Below, in pieces: positions 29,940 to 37,617 of a stretch of DNA of 37,617 bases. Position 1 is the first letter of the stretch. Every line of letters begins with the position of its first letter. Below the pieces are notes generated by a model. It was given only the letters and a program-made list of their open reading frames with translations, made no database searches and was not told the DNA's origin. The stretch comes from a virus, in IMG/VR virus record IMGVR_UViG_3300007734_000654, positions 1 through 37,617 of that record; one strand, given 5' to 3'. The translations under genes and the position numbers were made by a program.

Positions 29940-29997
29940 GTGGTTGCGGGATTCAAGTTGTAGCAGACGCCTTCCCTGCTCCTTCTCCCGCAACCAC
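29940..29997 (+). terminator. Perfect 12-bp hairpin with nested stem after the tail tube gene
   Basis: GTGGTTGCGGGA at 29940-29951 pairs perfectly with 29986-29997. In the loop, AGCAG 29962-29966 pairs with CTGCT 29976-29980. No T-run. The nested design matches the hairpin at 15122. It could separate high tube expression from the lower expression needed for chaperones and tape measure. Confidence 0.7.
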
Positions 29998-30040
29998 GCT
30001 TCACCTGGAAGGCAACAAACTAACAGATGGAAGGAAAACA

Positions 30041-30397
30041 ATGTCAAACAAAACTATTACATTACCAAGCGGGGCAACTGTTGTAATGAAAGACCCAACA
30101 TTGTTACGCGTGAAGGATAGAAAAAAGATTTTCAAAGCGGCAAGTATAGAAAATGAAGGCATTATGCAAGCACTCTCTTTGGCTGATGGGTTGATTGCTG
30201 TGCTTGTAGAATCTTGGTCACTTGATTTGATTATTCCGTCTGTGAATCTTGCTTCGATAGATGAAATGGAAATGGCTGACTACGATTATTTAACAGAACA
30301 AACTAAAGAGGCACAAACCATTTTGTTCCCTTCTGTTAATGAAACACCGGAGGCGGAAAAAGACCCAAAAGTGCGTACCGGCAACTCCAAAGATTAA
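30041..30397 (+). CDS. Tail assembly chaperone, short (G-like) form
   Basis: A 118-residue protein. KTITLPSGATVVMKDPTLLRVKDRKKIFKAA, then helices and an acidic SVNETPEAEKDPKVR end are typical of the first tail chaperone reading frame. It sits between the tube and tape measure genes and would guide tube polymerisation along the tape measure. The AGATGGAAGGAAAACA leader fits. Frameshifting near the end gives the long form. Confidence 0.82.
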   Translation: MSNKTITLPSGATVVMKDPTLLRVKDRKKIFKAASIENEGIMQALSLADGLIAVLVESWSLDLIIPSVNLASIDEMEMADYDYLTEQTKEAQTILFPSVNETPEAEKDPKVRTGNSKD

Positions 30398-30585
30398 AAT
30401 GGTTACTTGAAGGTGGACAAAGATATGATGACTTCATTTATCCAGATGACCAGTTCTTTTACTTTGTGTGTGCTGACAGTTTTGGTTGGACGCCAAACGA
30501 AGTAGATGAACAACCCGCGTATTTAGTTGATTGGTTGATAGCCATTAACTCTTTAGTGAAAAAGGTGCAGAGTGATAACCAATAA
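30041..30585 (+). CDS. Tail assembly chaperone, long (GT-like) frameshift product
   Basis: If ribosomes slip -1 at 30364-30370, reading continues with SAYRQLQRLKWLLEGGQRYD and DFIYPDDQFFYFVCADSFGW to a stop at 30583-30585, giving 181 residues. The -1 frame is open exactly through this region, has no start or ribosome site of its own, and its peptide looks like the T part of siphovirus chaperones (DDFIYPDDQFFYFV, ...YLVDWLIAINSLV). It would be made at low level and bind the tape measure protein. Confidence 0.85.
30364..30370 (+). promoter_or_regulatory. -1 ribosomal frameshift slippery site CCCAAAA
   Basis: In frame this reads GAC CCA AAA, so C-CCA-AAA fits the X-XXY-YYZ rule, with X = C and Y = Z = A. 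It lies nine codons before the short-form stop codon (30395-30397). It is the only good heptamer in the overlap between the two frames. Confidence 0.85.
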
Positions 30586-31003
30586 TTTGAAAATGGTTCG
30601 CGCCTCTGTTAATAAAGCGGTTGTTGGTTTAGATGCTGGTGCTATGGCGGCACGAGATGAAATGATGATGACGCTTATTCAGTTATCTAAGGAAGAAATC
30701 AAAGGCAGACGACAACCTGGAGAGAAGGCACAGGCTGGTCAACCGCCAATGAACCGTACCGGCAATCTGCGTAGAGGAATTACTGGCGAAAGATACAGCA
30801 CAGGATTCGCTTCACATTATGCTCTTGTTGGTCCAACAATGATTTATGGTAGAGCCGTTGAAGTGGGTGGAATATATGCGCCTCCTTCGTGGCAAAATAC
30901 TTCCGCTATGCGTGGTTTCCCTTATATGCAACCTGCGTTTAAGAAGTTCTCAACTCTTGCTCCTGCTATCATTAGCAAACACTTAGGGTTAGGAAACGCA
31001 TAA
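30572..31003 (+). CDS. HK97 gp10-like tail component
   Basis: A 143-residue protein with a GTG start at 30572 that overlaps the chaperone end. It has an N-terminal helix (ASVNKAVVGLDAGAMAARDEMMMTLIQLSKEEIKGRR), PPMNRTGNLRRGI, and YALVGPTMIYGRAVEVGG...YMQPAFKKFS, the pattern of HK97 gp10-like proteins involved in tail completion. These normally lie upstream of the tail terminator; here the gene is between chaperones and tape measure. Confidence 0.72.
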   Translation: MITNNLKMVRASVNKAVVGLDAGAMAARDEMMMTLIQLSKEEIKGRRQPGEKAQAGQPPMNRTGNLRRGITGERYSTGFASHYALVGPTMIYGRAVEVGGIYAPPSWQNTSAMRGFPYMQPAFKKFSTLAPAIISKHLGLGNA

Positions 31004-33858
31004 TGGGGTTTTTCCCACCGGCTATATTTGAAATCAAGGCGGTTGCTGGTCAAGCGATTGCTCAATTTCAAGCCGTCAATGCTGAACTAGCGTTAATGGA
31101 AGCGCAGGCGGTAGGTGCTGGTGCTGGTTTATCTACCTTAGATAAAGCATCTAAAACTGCTACTGCCGCAGTAGGTGTTCTTGGTATTGCCGCAGTAGCA
31201 GTAGGCGTTCTATCTGTTAAAACAGCGTTAGAAGTTCAAGATTCATATTCTCGTCTTGGTCAAGCGATGGCAAATGCTGGTGTTAATACAGAAAAAAATC
31301 GTAAGTCAACTGAAAACCTTTTGGACAGTTATGAAAGAATGGGTTTTCAAAATGAAGTAAGTGCGGTTGGTTATCAAAAACTTATTCAAGCAACACATAG
31401 CGTAGAGCAATCAAATAAGTTGATGGCTATTTCTGCCGATTTTGCTAGAGCAAAAAATATAGATTTAGATGTTGCCGCAGGCTTAATGGCTAAAGGCACA
31501 CAAGGTTCCATGAAAGCAATGAAGGAATTAGGTATTACTCTTGATACAACTTTACCTAAGAATGAGGCTATTACTAAAGCGTTCCAGGAATTAAGTGTTA
31601 CTGTTGGTGGGCAGGCGATTGCATACACAAAAACTTTTAATGGGCAGATGGCAGTACTTGGTTCTGAAGTTGAAAATGTGGGAGAAAAAATTGGTACAGC
31701 GTTAATACCTATTTTGATGAGTATGATTGACGGTGTAAGAAATGCGTTCCATTGGTTAGGTCAAAATAAAGAGATTTTGTTAAAGGTTGGTTATGCGGTA
31801 GGTGCTGTAACACTTGCGCTTGTTGCTTATCGCGCAACTATTCTTATTACAAATGCGGCGCAAAAAGCCTTTCTTGTTATTCAAACTATCGCAAGAACAG
31901 CGATGGCGTTAATGACCGGTCAACAAATGGCGTTAAATGCGGCTATGGCTATGAACCCAATCGGATTAGTAGTTGCGGCGATAGCGTTACTTGCGGCAGG
32001 TTTCATTTACTTATGGAACCATAGTGAAAGTTTTAGAAAGATTGTTATTGCTGTTGGCAAAGTTGGCGTTCTCGCAATCAGTTTCATTATTCATCAAGTA
32101 GGTATGCTTGCTACAAGTTTTCTAAAAATTGTTACTGGACCAATGAAACTATTTCTAAAAACTTTAGATGCGCTTGGTGTTGACGCGGCAGGCAAAGCGT
32201 TAAAAAGTGTTGATGGAGTAATTAACACGGTTGGTGATTTCTTTGAAGGTGCTTCTAAAAAAGTTTTAGGATTTACAAAAACTTTAGATTCATTAGAAAA
32301 CAAAAAGTTTTCTTTACCTTTTGAGTTAGATTTTAGTGGACCAAAACTTAAAGAAGGCGTTGCTGGTTTGAAAAGTGAAGGAGATATTAAGGGTGGTCTT
32401 GGTACGGCTGGAGATGTAGCAAAAGGTGGCACAAAACAATCTGCTGTTCAAAAAACTATTTCTGCTATTAACGCAAAGTTAGTTGATGTTCAAAAAACTT
32501 ACACAGACAAAATGCTTTCATTACAAAACGATTACGCAGAGAAGTCTGCCGTCATTGAAGATAAAAGCAAAGCAACTATCGCTGATGCTCAAAAAAGTTT
32601 TAACGATACTATGCGTGACCTTAACGCTGAATCTGGTAAGGCTATGGCAGAACTTGATGTTAAGTTTGCCGCAACAAAAGAAAAGATTAACAGCGACTCT
32701 TTGAAGAATATGGAAAAACTTGAAGCAGACCATAATTCTAAAATACTTGAAATCAGGAAAGCCGGTTTAGCGAAACTTGATTCTATTGTTCAACAATCTA
32801 TTGACAGATTGCGTGACGCGTATCGTGGAGCAACTTCTACTGATGTGGGTAAAATCTTTGGAGATATGGTTGGCGCACAGGCAGACGGTGGCGCGGAAGC
32901 AAATGCGGCTGGTTTGTTGGCTTCATTAAAAACTAAACTTGTGTCAATTAAAACTCTTGCTACAAGTGCGGCACAGTTACAGGGCGCAGGGTTTTCACAA
33001 ACATTTATTGAACAGGTTGTTTCTGCTGGTCCAGAAGTTGGGAATCAACTAGCAAAATCTATTATGAGTTCCAGTACTGCTTCGCAAACGGAAATGAAAA
33101 CTCTTTTTAATGATTTAGAAAAGACTTCTAATACTGGTCTTGATATGTTGGCTAAGAGTATGAATGTGGGTGGGAAGTTAGCAACTGATGAATTAACTAT
33201 GATGTATCAGGTTGCTGACCGTGAATTAGTTTTGTCTTTGCGTGAACAAAATCAGTCTTTCCTAGATGCTTGCGTAAGTTTAACAAAAGACTTTGATAAT
33301 GCTATGGCTTCTGCTGAGAAAGATATGTATGACGCGCAAACTGCTGTGCGTGAAAAACATTATGCGGCTATGGCTGATGCTGAGAAAACTCGTGATGAAG
33401 TTATTTCTAAGGCAAGTAAAGATGCGGTTGATAGTATGGCTGATTTGCAGAAAACTTTAGCGAGTGCGCAGGCTGATGCGCGTAAGTCTTTGTTAGATTC
33501 TTTGACTAAAATTGAGTCAGATTTTGATACAAAACTTGGTAGCATTAAAACTAAAGTGAAAAGCACTATTGACGAGATTAAAACATTACAGAGTTCTATT
33601 GCTAACGCTGGCGCAATCGTTACACAACAAAGTCAGTTGAGTACGCAAACTTCTTCGCTAGGTTTAGCCAATAATGCTAACGCTAGAGAATCAAGAGTTG
33701 AACAAGTGGGAACCACAGTAAAAAATGAGGTAACTATTTATGCGCAAACTAATGTTGATGCTAATGAATTAAGTCAGTCTATGATTAACGCATTGAAGTT
33801 CAATACACCCATTTTGGTTTCTAATGCGAGCAGTAATACTGGAAGGCGTGTTGACTAA
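31003..33858 (+). CDS. Tape measure protein
   Basis: A 951-residue protein, the largest in the genome, directly after the chaperones. The first 200 residues are Ala/Gly-rich helices (AIAQFQAVNAELALMEAQAVGAGAGL). Hydrophobic segments appear at about residues 255-345 (VGYAVGAVTLALVAYRATILI, IGLVVAAIALLAAGFIYLW), the usual membrane-active zone. Then come long heptad-like coiled coils (KTISAINAKLVDVQ..., KTRDEVISKASKDAVDSMADLQKTL). From its length, and the usual 0.15 nm per residue, a tail of about 140 nm is expected. No obvious peptidase domain. Confidence 0.93.
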   Translation: MGFFPPAIFEIKAVAGQAIAQFQAVNAELALMEAQAVGAGAGLSTLDKASKTATAAVGVLGIAAVAVGVLSVKTALEVQDSYSRLGQAMANAGVNTEKNRKSTENLLDSYERMGFQNEVSAVGYQKLIQATHSVEQSNKLMAISADFARAKNIDLDVAAGLMAKGTQGSMKAMKELGITLDTTLPKNEAITKAFQELSVTVGGQAIAYTKTFNGQMAVLGSEVENVGEKIGTALIPILMSMIDGVRNAFHWLGQNKEILLKVGYAVGAVTLALVAYRATILITNAAQKAFLVIQTIARTAMALMTGQQMALNAAMAMNPIGLVVAAIALLAAGFIYLWNHSESFRKIVIAVGKVGVLAISFIIHQVGMLATSFLKIVTGPMKLFLKTLDALGVDAAGKALKSVDGVINTVGDFFEGASKKVLGFTKTLDSLENKKFSLPFELDFSGPKLKEGVAGLKSEGDIKGGLGTAGDVAKGGTKQSAVQKTISAINAKLVDVQKTYTDKMLSLQNDYAEKSAVIEDKSKATIADAQKSFNDTMRDLNAESGKAMAELDVKFAATKEKINSDSLKNMEKLEADHNSKILEIRKAGLAKLDSIVQQSIDRLRDAYRGATSTDVGKIFGDMVGAQADGGAEANAAGLLASLKTKLVSIKTLATSAAQLQGAGFSQTFIEQVVSAGPEVGNQLAKSIMSSSTASQTEMKTLFNDLEKTSNTGLDMLAKSMNVGGKLATDELTMMYQVADRELVLSLREQNQSFLDACVSLTKDFDNAMASAEKDMYDAQTAVREKHYAAMADAEKTRDEVISKASKDAVDSMADLQKTLASAQADARKSLLDSLTKIESDFDTKLGSIKTKVKSTIDEIKTLQSSIANAGAIVTQQSQLSTQTSSLGLANNANARESRVEQVGTTVKNEVTIYAQTNVDANELSQSMINALKFNTPILVSNASSNTGRRVD

Positions 33859-34721
33859 TGCCAATCACTAGCCTTAACCAGTACGAGTTTGCTTTCAACG
33901 GTTTTCAGTTTGGCGGTACTGGTTCCGCGTATCAGATTGAAAGCGTTGAAGGTTTAGAAGGCTTGCCTGGTATTCGTTCGCAAGACGACAATCGTGGATA
34001 CAACGATGGTATGTTTTCTGGTCGTGATTTTTATTCTGGCAGAAACATTACGATTACTATTTTGACTCTTGCTTCTTCTACTCATTCCGCACAATATAAT
34101 TTTAACACTTTGCAGTCATATTTGATTCCGCAACAAACCGGCACAGGAACTTTACAGTTCCAGTTGTCCACGACTTCTGATGGGTTACAAGTTATTTATG
34201 CGCGTGTGCGTTCGCGTAAGGTTGCGGTTGACCCTAATTACACTTATGGATATATCCGTTCGCAGGTAGAGTTTTTTTGCCCTGACCCTACATATTTTGA
34301 TAACACATTAAATAGTGCTGTGTTGGCGGTGGGTAATCCTTTAGGTAGAACTTATGACCGCGTATATCCGTTACTGTACGGTGGTGGTTCTTCCGCTTCC
34401 ACCACAACTGTTACTAATGCCGGTTGGGCTAACTCATATCCTACAATTACTATGAATGGTCCAATAACAAACCCCACTTTCGGTAACACTACGCAGGCTT
34501 TGTATTTGACCTTCACCGGAACATATACAAATACAGATGTATTTGTGATTGACTTGTATAATAAACTCATCACACTTAACGGAGTGACGGCACGAAATCT
34601 TTTAACATCAGGAGATTGGTTTTACGCACAACCAGGTGTGAACCAATTTTATATGTCGGGAACATCTACCACAGCACTATTGACTAGCGCGACAGTCACT
34701 TGGCGGTCTGCTTATGTTTAG
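33858..34721 (+). CDS. Distal tail protein (Dit-like)
   Basis: A 287-residue protein starting in a TAATG overlap after the tape measure gene. YEFAFNGFQFGGTGSAYQIESVEGLEGLPGIRSQD, DFYSGRNITITILT, and a YARVRSRKVAVDPNYTYGYIRSQVEFFCPDPTYFD segment are typical of the phage tail (Dit) fold. The C-terminal half (TNAGWANSYPTITMNGPITNPTFGNTTQALYLTFTGTYTNTDVFVIDLYNKLITLNG) is an added carbohydrate-binding-like domain. It forms the hub to which adhesins attach. Confidence 0.85.
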   Translation: MPITSLNQYEFAFNGFQFGGTGSAYQIESVEGLEGLPGIRSQDDNRGYNDGMFSGRDFYSGRNITITILTLASSTHSAQYNFNTLQSYLIPQQTGTGTLQFQLSTTSDGLQVIYARVRSRKVAVDPNYTYGYIRSQVEFFCPDPTYFDNTLNSAVLAVGNPLGRTYDRVYPLLYGGGSSASTTTVTNAGWANSYPTITMNGPITNPTFGNTTQALYLTFTGTYTNTDVFVIDLYNKLITLNGVTARNLLTSGDWFYAQPGVNQFYMSGTSTTALLTSATVTWRSAYV

Positions 34722-34730
34722 GAGAAAATA

Positions 34731-36023
34731 ATGGCATTAAGAACACCGCCAAGTTGGTTACAAAACGGTTCGCATCCCGCAGAAAATGATCGGTTAAGTT
34801 CGCAAGCAATTTTTGCTTCAACTGGAATCATTGGAAGTTCATCATTAGCAGTAACACAAAACTCTCCTGCTGGAATGAGTGTGTTAATTGCTTCTGGTTG
34901 GGCAGCAATCGTAGGTGACTACCAATCCAATATGGGCGTGTATCAAGTCTATAATGACGCCTCTGCGGTCGCAACAATCACTACCGCTAATCCTTCTAAC
35001 CCACGCATTGATATCGTCTGCTTGACCGTTTCTGATGCGTATTACACGGGTGCTGTGAATCAGGTTGCGATAAATGTTGTTGCCGGTACTGCCGCCGCAT
35101 CTCCCGTTGCTCCTGCTACGCCTACCAACTCTATTAAACTTGCGACCATCGCGGTGGGTGCTGGTGTTACATCTATTTTGACGGCAAACATTACAGATAA
35201 CCGTACTAACATTACAACTAATTTGCCGGTAGGTGACTTGACGGAAGTTGCCGCAGGAACAGGAATAACTGTTACAAGTGGTACGGGTCCAATTCCTTCT
35301 GTCGCTATCAACACCGCAGTTACGGCAGATTTAACAACAGCACAAACTTTGACTAACAAAAAATTATCTGACTCAACTACTACCATTGTTGATGTTTCTG
35401 ATGCTACGAAGGCAATTAAGTTTGATGTTGCGGGAACAACTGCTATTACGGGAACGATTGCTACAAACTTTACTACCGCAAAAACATTAACATTACCTGA
35501 CGCAACCGATACTCTTGTGGGTAAAACTACTACGGATACGCTTACAAATAAGACTCTGACTTCTCCAGTTATTGCCACTATTGTTAATTCAGGAACATTA
35601 ACGCTTCCAACATCTACCGACACTTTAGTAGGTAAAGCAACTACCGATACTTTTACAAATAAGACTCTCACAAGTCCAGTAATTACTACACCAAAAATAT
35701 ACATTGGCTACACAACTAAAACTGCCGCTTACACCGTAGCAAGCGGTGATGAAGGCTACTTGTTCTCAATGAATAACGCGACAACACAACAATTTAACAT
35801 TCCTACTGATGCTACTTTTAACTTTTCAATCGGTACAGAGATTCATTTTGTGTGGATTACTGGTGCAGGTCAACCTACTATTGGCGCTACTACTCCTGGA
35901 ACGACAACTATTTTAAGTACTGGCGCTACTTCGGTGACGCCTAAACTTCGTGTAGCAAACTCTGCCGCTACTGCAATTAAGTTAGCGGCAAATAACTGGT
36001 TGGTCATTGGAGATATTTCCTGA
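34731..36023 (+). CDS. Tail fibre / baseplate protein with TNKTLTSP repeats
   Basis: A 430-residue protein. The N-terminal 150 residues (RTPPSWLQNGSHPAENDRLSSQAIFASTGI...NPRIDIVCLTVSDAYYTGAV...NSIKLATIAV) resemble the tail-attached N-domain of siphovirus fibres. The middle holds imperfect repeats with TLVGK, TTDT and TNKTLTSPVI elements, about 37 residues each, near residues 245-325, a shaft-like region. The C-terminal 100 residues (YTKTAAYTVASGDEGYLFSMNN..., IGTEIHFVWITGAGQPTIGA) form a typical trimeric tip. Receptor binding is inferred. Confidence 0.85.
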   Translation: MALRTPPSWLQNGSHPAENDRLSSQAIFASTGIIGSSSLAVTQNSPAGMSVLIASGWAAIVGDYQSNMGVYQVYNDASAVATITTANPSNPRIDIVCLTVSDAYYTGAVNQVAINVVAGTAAASPVAPATPTNSIKLATIAVGAGVTSILTANITDNRTNITTNLPVGDLTEVAAGTGITVTSGTGPIPSVAINTAVTADLTTAQTLTNKKLSDSTTTIVDVSDATKAIKFDVAGTTAITGTIATNFTTAKTLTLPDATDTLVGKTTTDTLTNKTLTSPVIATIVNSGTLTLPTSTDTLVGKATTDTFTNKTLTSPVITTPKIYIGYTTKTAAYTVASGDEGYLFSMNNATTQQFNIPTDATFNFSIGTEIHFVWITGAGQPTIGATTPGTTTILSTGATSVTPKLRVANSAATAIKLAANNWLVIGDIS

Positions 36024-36565
36024 TGCCTATTCTTGGTGTTGTTGCTTCTGGTATTTCGGGGAGTGTGGCTTCCTCGTTTGAGTCAATCTTTACCTACACC
36101 GCCGCAACTGCTCAAAGTTCTATCGTCTGGTCTAGCATTCCTGCGACGTATAGCCATCTCCAGATTCGGTGTATGAATAAACTTACAACGGGTGGAAATA
36201 TCCGTCTTTATTTTAATACGGACACGGGAGCCAATGCCGTTTATGACACTCACTACTTGTACGGTGATGGAAGCACAGCCTTAGCAGCGAGAGGATCGCA
36301 ACAACCGTATGCAATAAGTGTGGGCTTTACTTATTACACAACACAGTTCAACGTTTTTGTCGCAGACATATTTAACTACAGCAACACAACCACAAATAAG
36401 ACGGTGCGTTCTTTGTCGGGTTGCGATAACAACGGTTCGGGTGACATTCTTTTCAATTCCGGTTTGTGGATGAGAACCAACGCCATCTCTACTATTACTC
36501 TTGCACCACAGTCAGGCAATTTTGCTCAGTATTCGTCTTTTGCATTGTATGGGGTGAAAGCGTAA
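36023..36565 (+). CDS. Tandem tail adhesin paralogue 1
   Basis: A 180-residue beta-rich protein, starting in a one-base overlap. ESIFTYTAATAQSSIVWSSIPATYSHLQIRC and the ending LWMRTNAISTITLAPQSGNFAQYSSFALYGVKA match the same positions in the next two genes. The middle differs. It is probably a small receptor-binding or fibre-tip protein. The N-terminal 15 residues (GVVASGISGSVASSF) are Gly/Ser-rich and may anchor it to the fibre. Confidence 0.75.
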   Translation: MPILGVVASGISGSVASSFESIFTYTAATAQSSIVWSSIPATYSHLQIRCMNKLTTGGNIRLYFNTDTGANAVYDTHYLYGDGSTALAARGSQQPYAISVGFTYYTTQFNVFVADIFNYSNTTTNKTVRSLSGCDNNGSGDILFNSGLWMRTNAISTITLAPQSGNFAQYSSFALYGVKA

Positions 36566-37083
36566 TGGCTGCCGGAGCAACATACACACCCATAGCAAGT
36601 TACACAGTCTCGACGGCTCAAGCGTCGTACACGTTCTCTAGTATCAGCGGAAGTTTCACCGACCTCGTGCTTATTGTAAACGGACAAACATCATTAAATG
36701 ATCGAGAAATTTGGGCTCAAGTGGGAAACGGATCAGCCGACACGGGAACAAATTATTCGTGGACAAGCGTACTTGGATACAGCGGGGGAGCAATCAGCCA
36801 ACGCGGTACCACGTTGGATCATTTGCAAATTTCTTCTAGTTCAAGTAACACAGTCCCGGCAGTATATTCGGCGTCTTTTATGAACTATGGAAATACCACA
36901 ACATATAAAACCACATTAAGCCGAGGTAATAGCGTTGGCACTACTTCAATGACCGACTCAAACGTGAGCCTTTGGCGTTCTACTTCCGCAATTAACACAA
37001 TTAAAATTTATCCAAACCCAAGCATTTCAACAAATTTCAGCGTGGGCACTACTCTGGCGCTTTATGGAATTACGGCCGCATAA
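36565..37083 (+). CDS. Tandem tail adhesin paralogue 2
   Basis: A 172-residue protein from the ATG at 36565, in a TAATG overlap; the open frame from 36466 lies inside paralogue 1. TYTPIASYTVSTAQASYTFSSISGSFTDLVLIVNG is the shared N-domain and LWRSTSAINTIKIYPNPSISTNFSVGTTLALYGITAA the shared C-end. The middle third is Ser/Thr/Asn-rich and unlike its neighbours, consistent with variable receptor contact. Confidence 0.75.
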   Translation: MAAGATYTPIASYTVSTAQASYTFSSISGSFTDLVLIVNGQTSLNDREIWAQVGNGSADTGTNYSWTSVLGYSGGAISQRGTTLDHLQISSSSSNTVPAVYSASFMNYGNTTTYKTTLSRGNSVGTTSMTDSNVSLWRSTSAINTIKIYPNPSISTNFSVGTTLALYGITAA

Positions 37084-37589
37084 TGGCTACTACTTTTACA
37101 CTCATCAAAACTTATACACTCGCATCAGCCACCGCATCGTTCGACTTCACGTCAATACCAAGCACCTTTACCGACCTAGTAGTTAAACTATCCGTAAGAT
37201 GTAGCGACGCTGCACAAGACAGACAAGTCTTTATGTCATACAACGGATCAGGCACAAGCAAAGCATCCAGAGTATTACGAGGAAGCGGAAGCGCAGCCAC
37301 AAGTTACACCTCAACAAATATGGAAACATCACGAGCAGACGGAGCCGGATCAACTTCCAGTACCTTCTCGAACATCGAGGTCTACATACCAAACTACGCA
37401 GGATCAACATACAAAAGCGCATCATCTGACGGTGTAACAGAAAACAATGCCACAAGCGCATACGCCGAACTCGCTGCACACCTTTGGTCGAATACGAACG
37501 CAATTAACCAAATAACTTTCACCGTAGACGGCGGCTCAAACTTCGTCCAATACTCGACCGCATCCCTTTACGGCATCCTCAAAGCATAG
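37083..37589 (+). CDS. Tandem tail adhesin paralogue 3
   Basis: A 168-residue protein, again in a TAATG overlap. It begins TTFTLIKTYTLASATASFDFTSIPSTFTDLVVKLSV and ends LWSNTNAINQITFTVDGGSNFVQYSTASLYGILKA. Its middle is rich in Ser, Gly and Thr. It uses many C-ending codons, unlike most of the genome, as does the small gene after it. The 3' 99 bases are duplicated at the start of the window through the circular overlap. Confidence 0.78.
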   Translation: MATTFTLIKTYTLASATASFDFTSIPSTFTDLVVKLSVRCSDAAQDRQVFMSYNGSGTSKASRVLRGSGSAATSYTSTNMETSRADGAGSTSSTFSNIEVYIPNYAGSTYKSASSDGVTENNATSAYAELAAHLWSNTNAINQITFTVDGGSNFVQYSTASLYGILKA

Positions 37590-37597
37590 GAGAAAAC

Positions 37598-37617
37598 ATG
37601 GAAACCCGAATCGAAAT
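37598..37617 (+). CDS. 5' fragment of the gene at 108-329 (circular overlap)
   Basis: Only METRIE and two bases are present. It repeats the start of the small protein at 108 after the same AGGAGAAA leader, apart from the CA/AC difference. Not a separate gene. Confidence 0.9.

Noticed and set aside
35060-35704. Long minus-strand open frame of 214 codons opposite the tail fibre
   Set aside because: It lies wholly inside the fibre gene, and its Val/Thr/Ser-rich, repetitive translation is a shadow of the Thr-rich fibre repeats. No ribosome site.
37491-37617. Biological direct terminal repeat
   Set aside because: The repeat cuts through coding sequence, is 127 bases (a typical assembler k-mer), and sits far from the terminase genes. 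Circular overlap is simpler.

Overview
The window looks like the complete genome of a tailed phage with siphovirus organisation, assembled as a circle. Bases 1-127 recur at 37491-37617 with only two adjacent differences, so the unit genome is about 37.49 kb. The last gene, a tail adhesin ending at 37589, has its 3' end copied at 1-99, and the first gene starts again at 37598. The DNA is AT-rich and genes are packed with 1-16 nt overlaps. All but one lie on the + strand. The gene set (Bet recombinase with a Cas4-like nuclease, DUF932/TIGR03299 protein, MSMEG_6728-type protein, Rpf/transglycosylase-like secreted enzyme, small Cys-rich proteins) resembles actinobacteriophages. An aquatic, low-GC actinobacterial host is my inference. 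No integrase, repressor, DNA polymerase, helicase or primase is visible, which suggests a lytic phage that uses the host replisome.

Layout on the circle. (i) 19022-30585: packaging, head and tail-tube genes: small and large terminase, portal, MuF protein, a protease fused to a scaffold with internal starts, an HK97-type capsid protein with an Ig/Fn3-like insertion, connectors, tail terminator, tail tube, and tail chaperones with a -1 frameshift site. (ii) 30572-37589 and 108-1651: HK97-gp10-like protein, tape measure, distal tail protein, a fibre with TNKTLTSP repeats, three tandem paralogous adhesins and a Gp37-like minor tail protein. (iii) 1653-2577: lysis genes (holin-like membrane proteins and a CHAP endolysin), then an HTH protein and a metallophosphoesterase. 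(iv) 3949-4865: the only minus-strand gene, then about 700 bases without a gene that hold an AGCCT iteron-like repeat cluster and a hairpin-rich stretch, a candidate origin and/or large noncoding RNA. (v) 4866-9005: many small early proteins, several Cys-rich, ending in the DUF932 protein and a strong terminator. (vi) 9125-15112: recombination and replication genes (Bet, Cas4-like nuclease, replication initiator-like protein, RusA, HNH, SSB), with an unexpected secreted transglycosylase.

(vii) 15203-18867 is the most interesting part. It is a translationally coupled four-gene cassette: an RmlB-like NDP-glucose 4,6-dehydratase, a UDP-galactopyranose-mutase-family enzyme, a ParB-fold protein, and a TET-associated glycosyltransferase (TAGT)-like protein, directly ahead of the terminase genes. 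This looks like a self-supplied sugar system, most simply one that puts a furanose (Galf, or 6-deoxy-Galf) on phage DNA before packaging. The gene that would create the acceptor base is not recognisable here.
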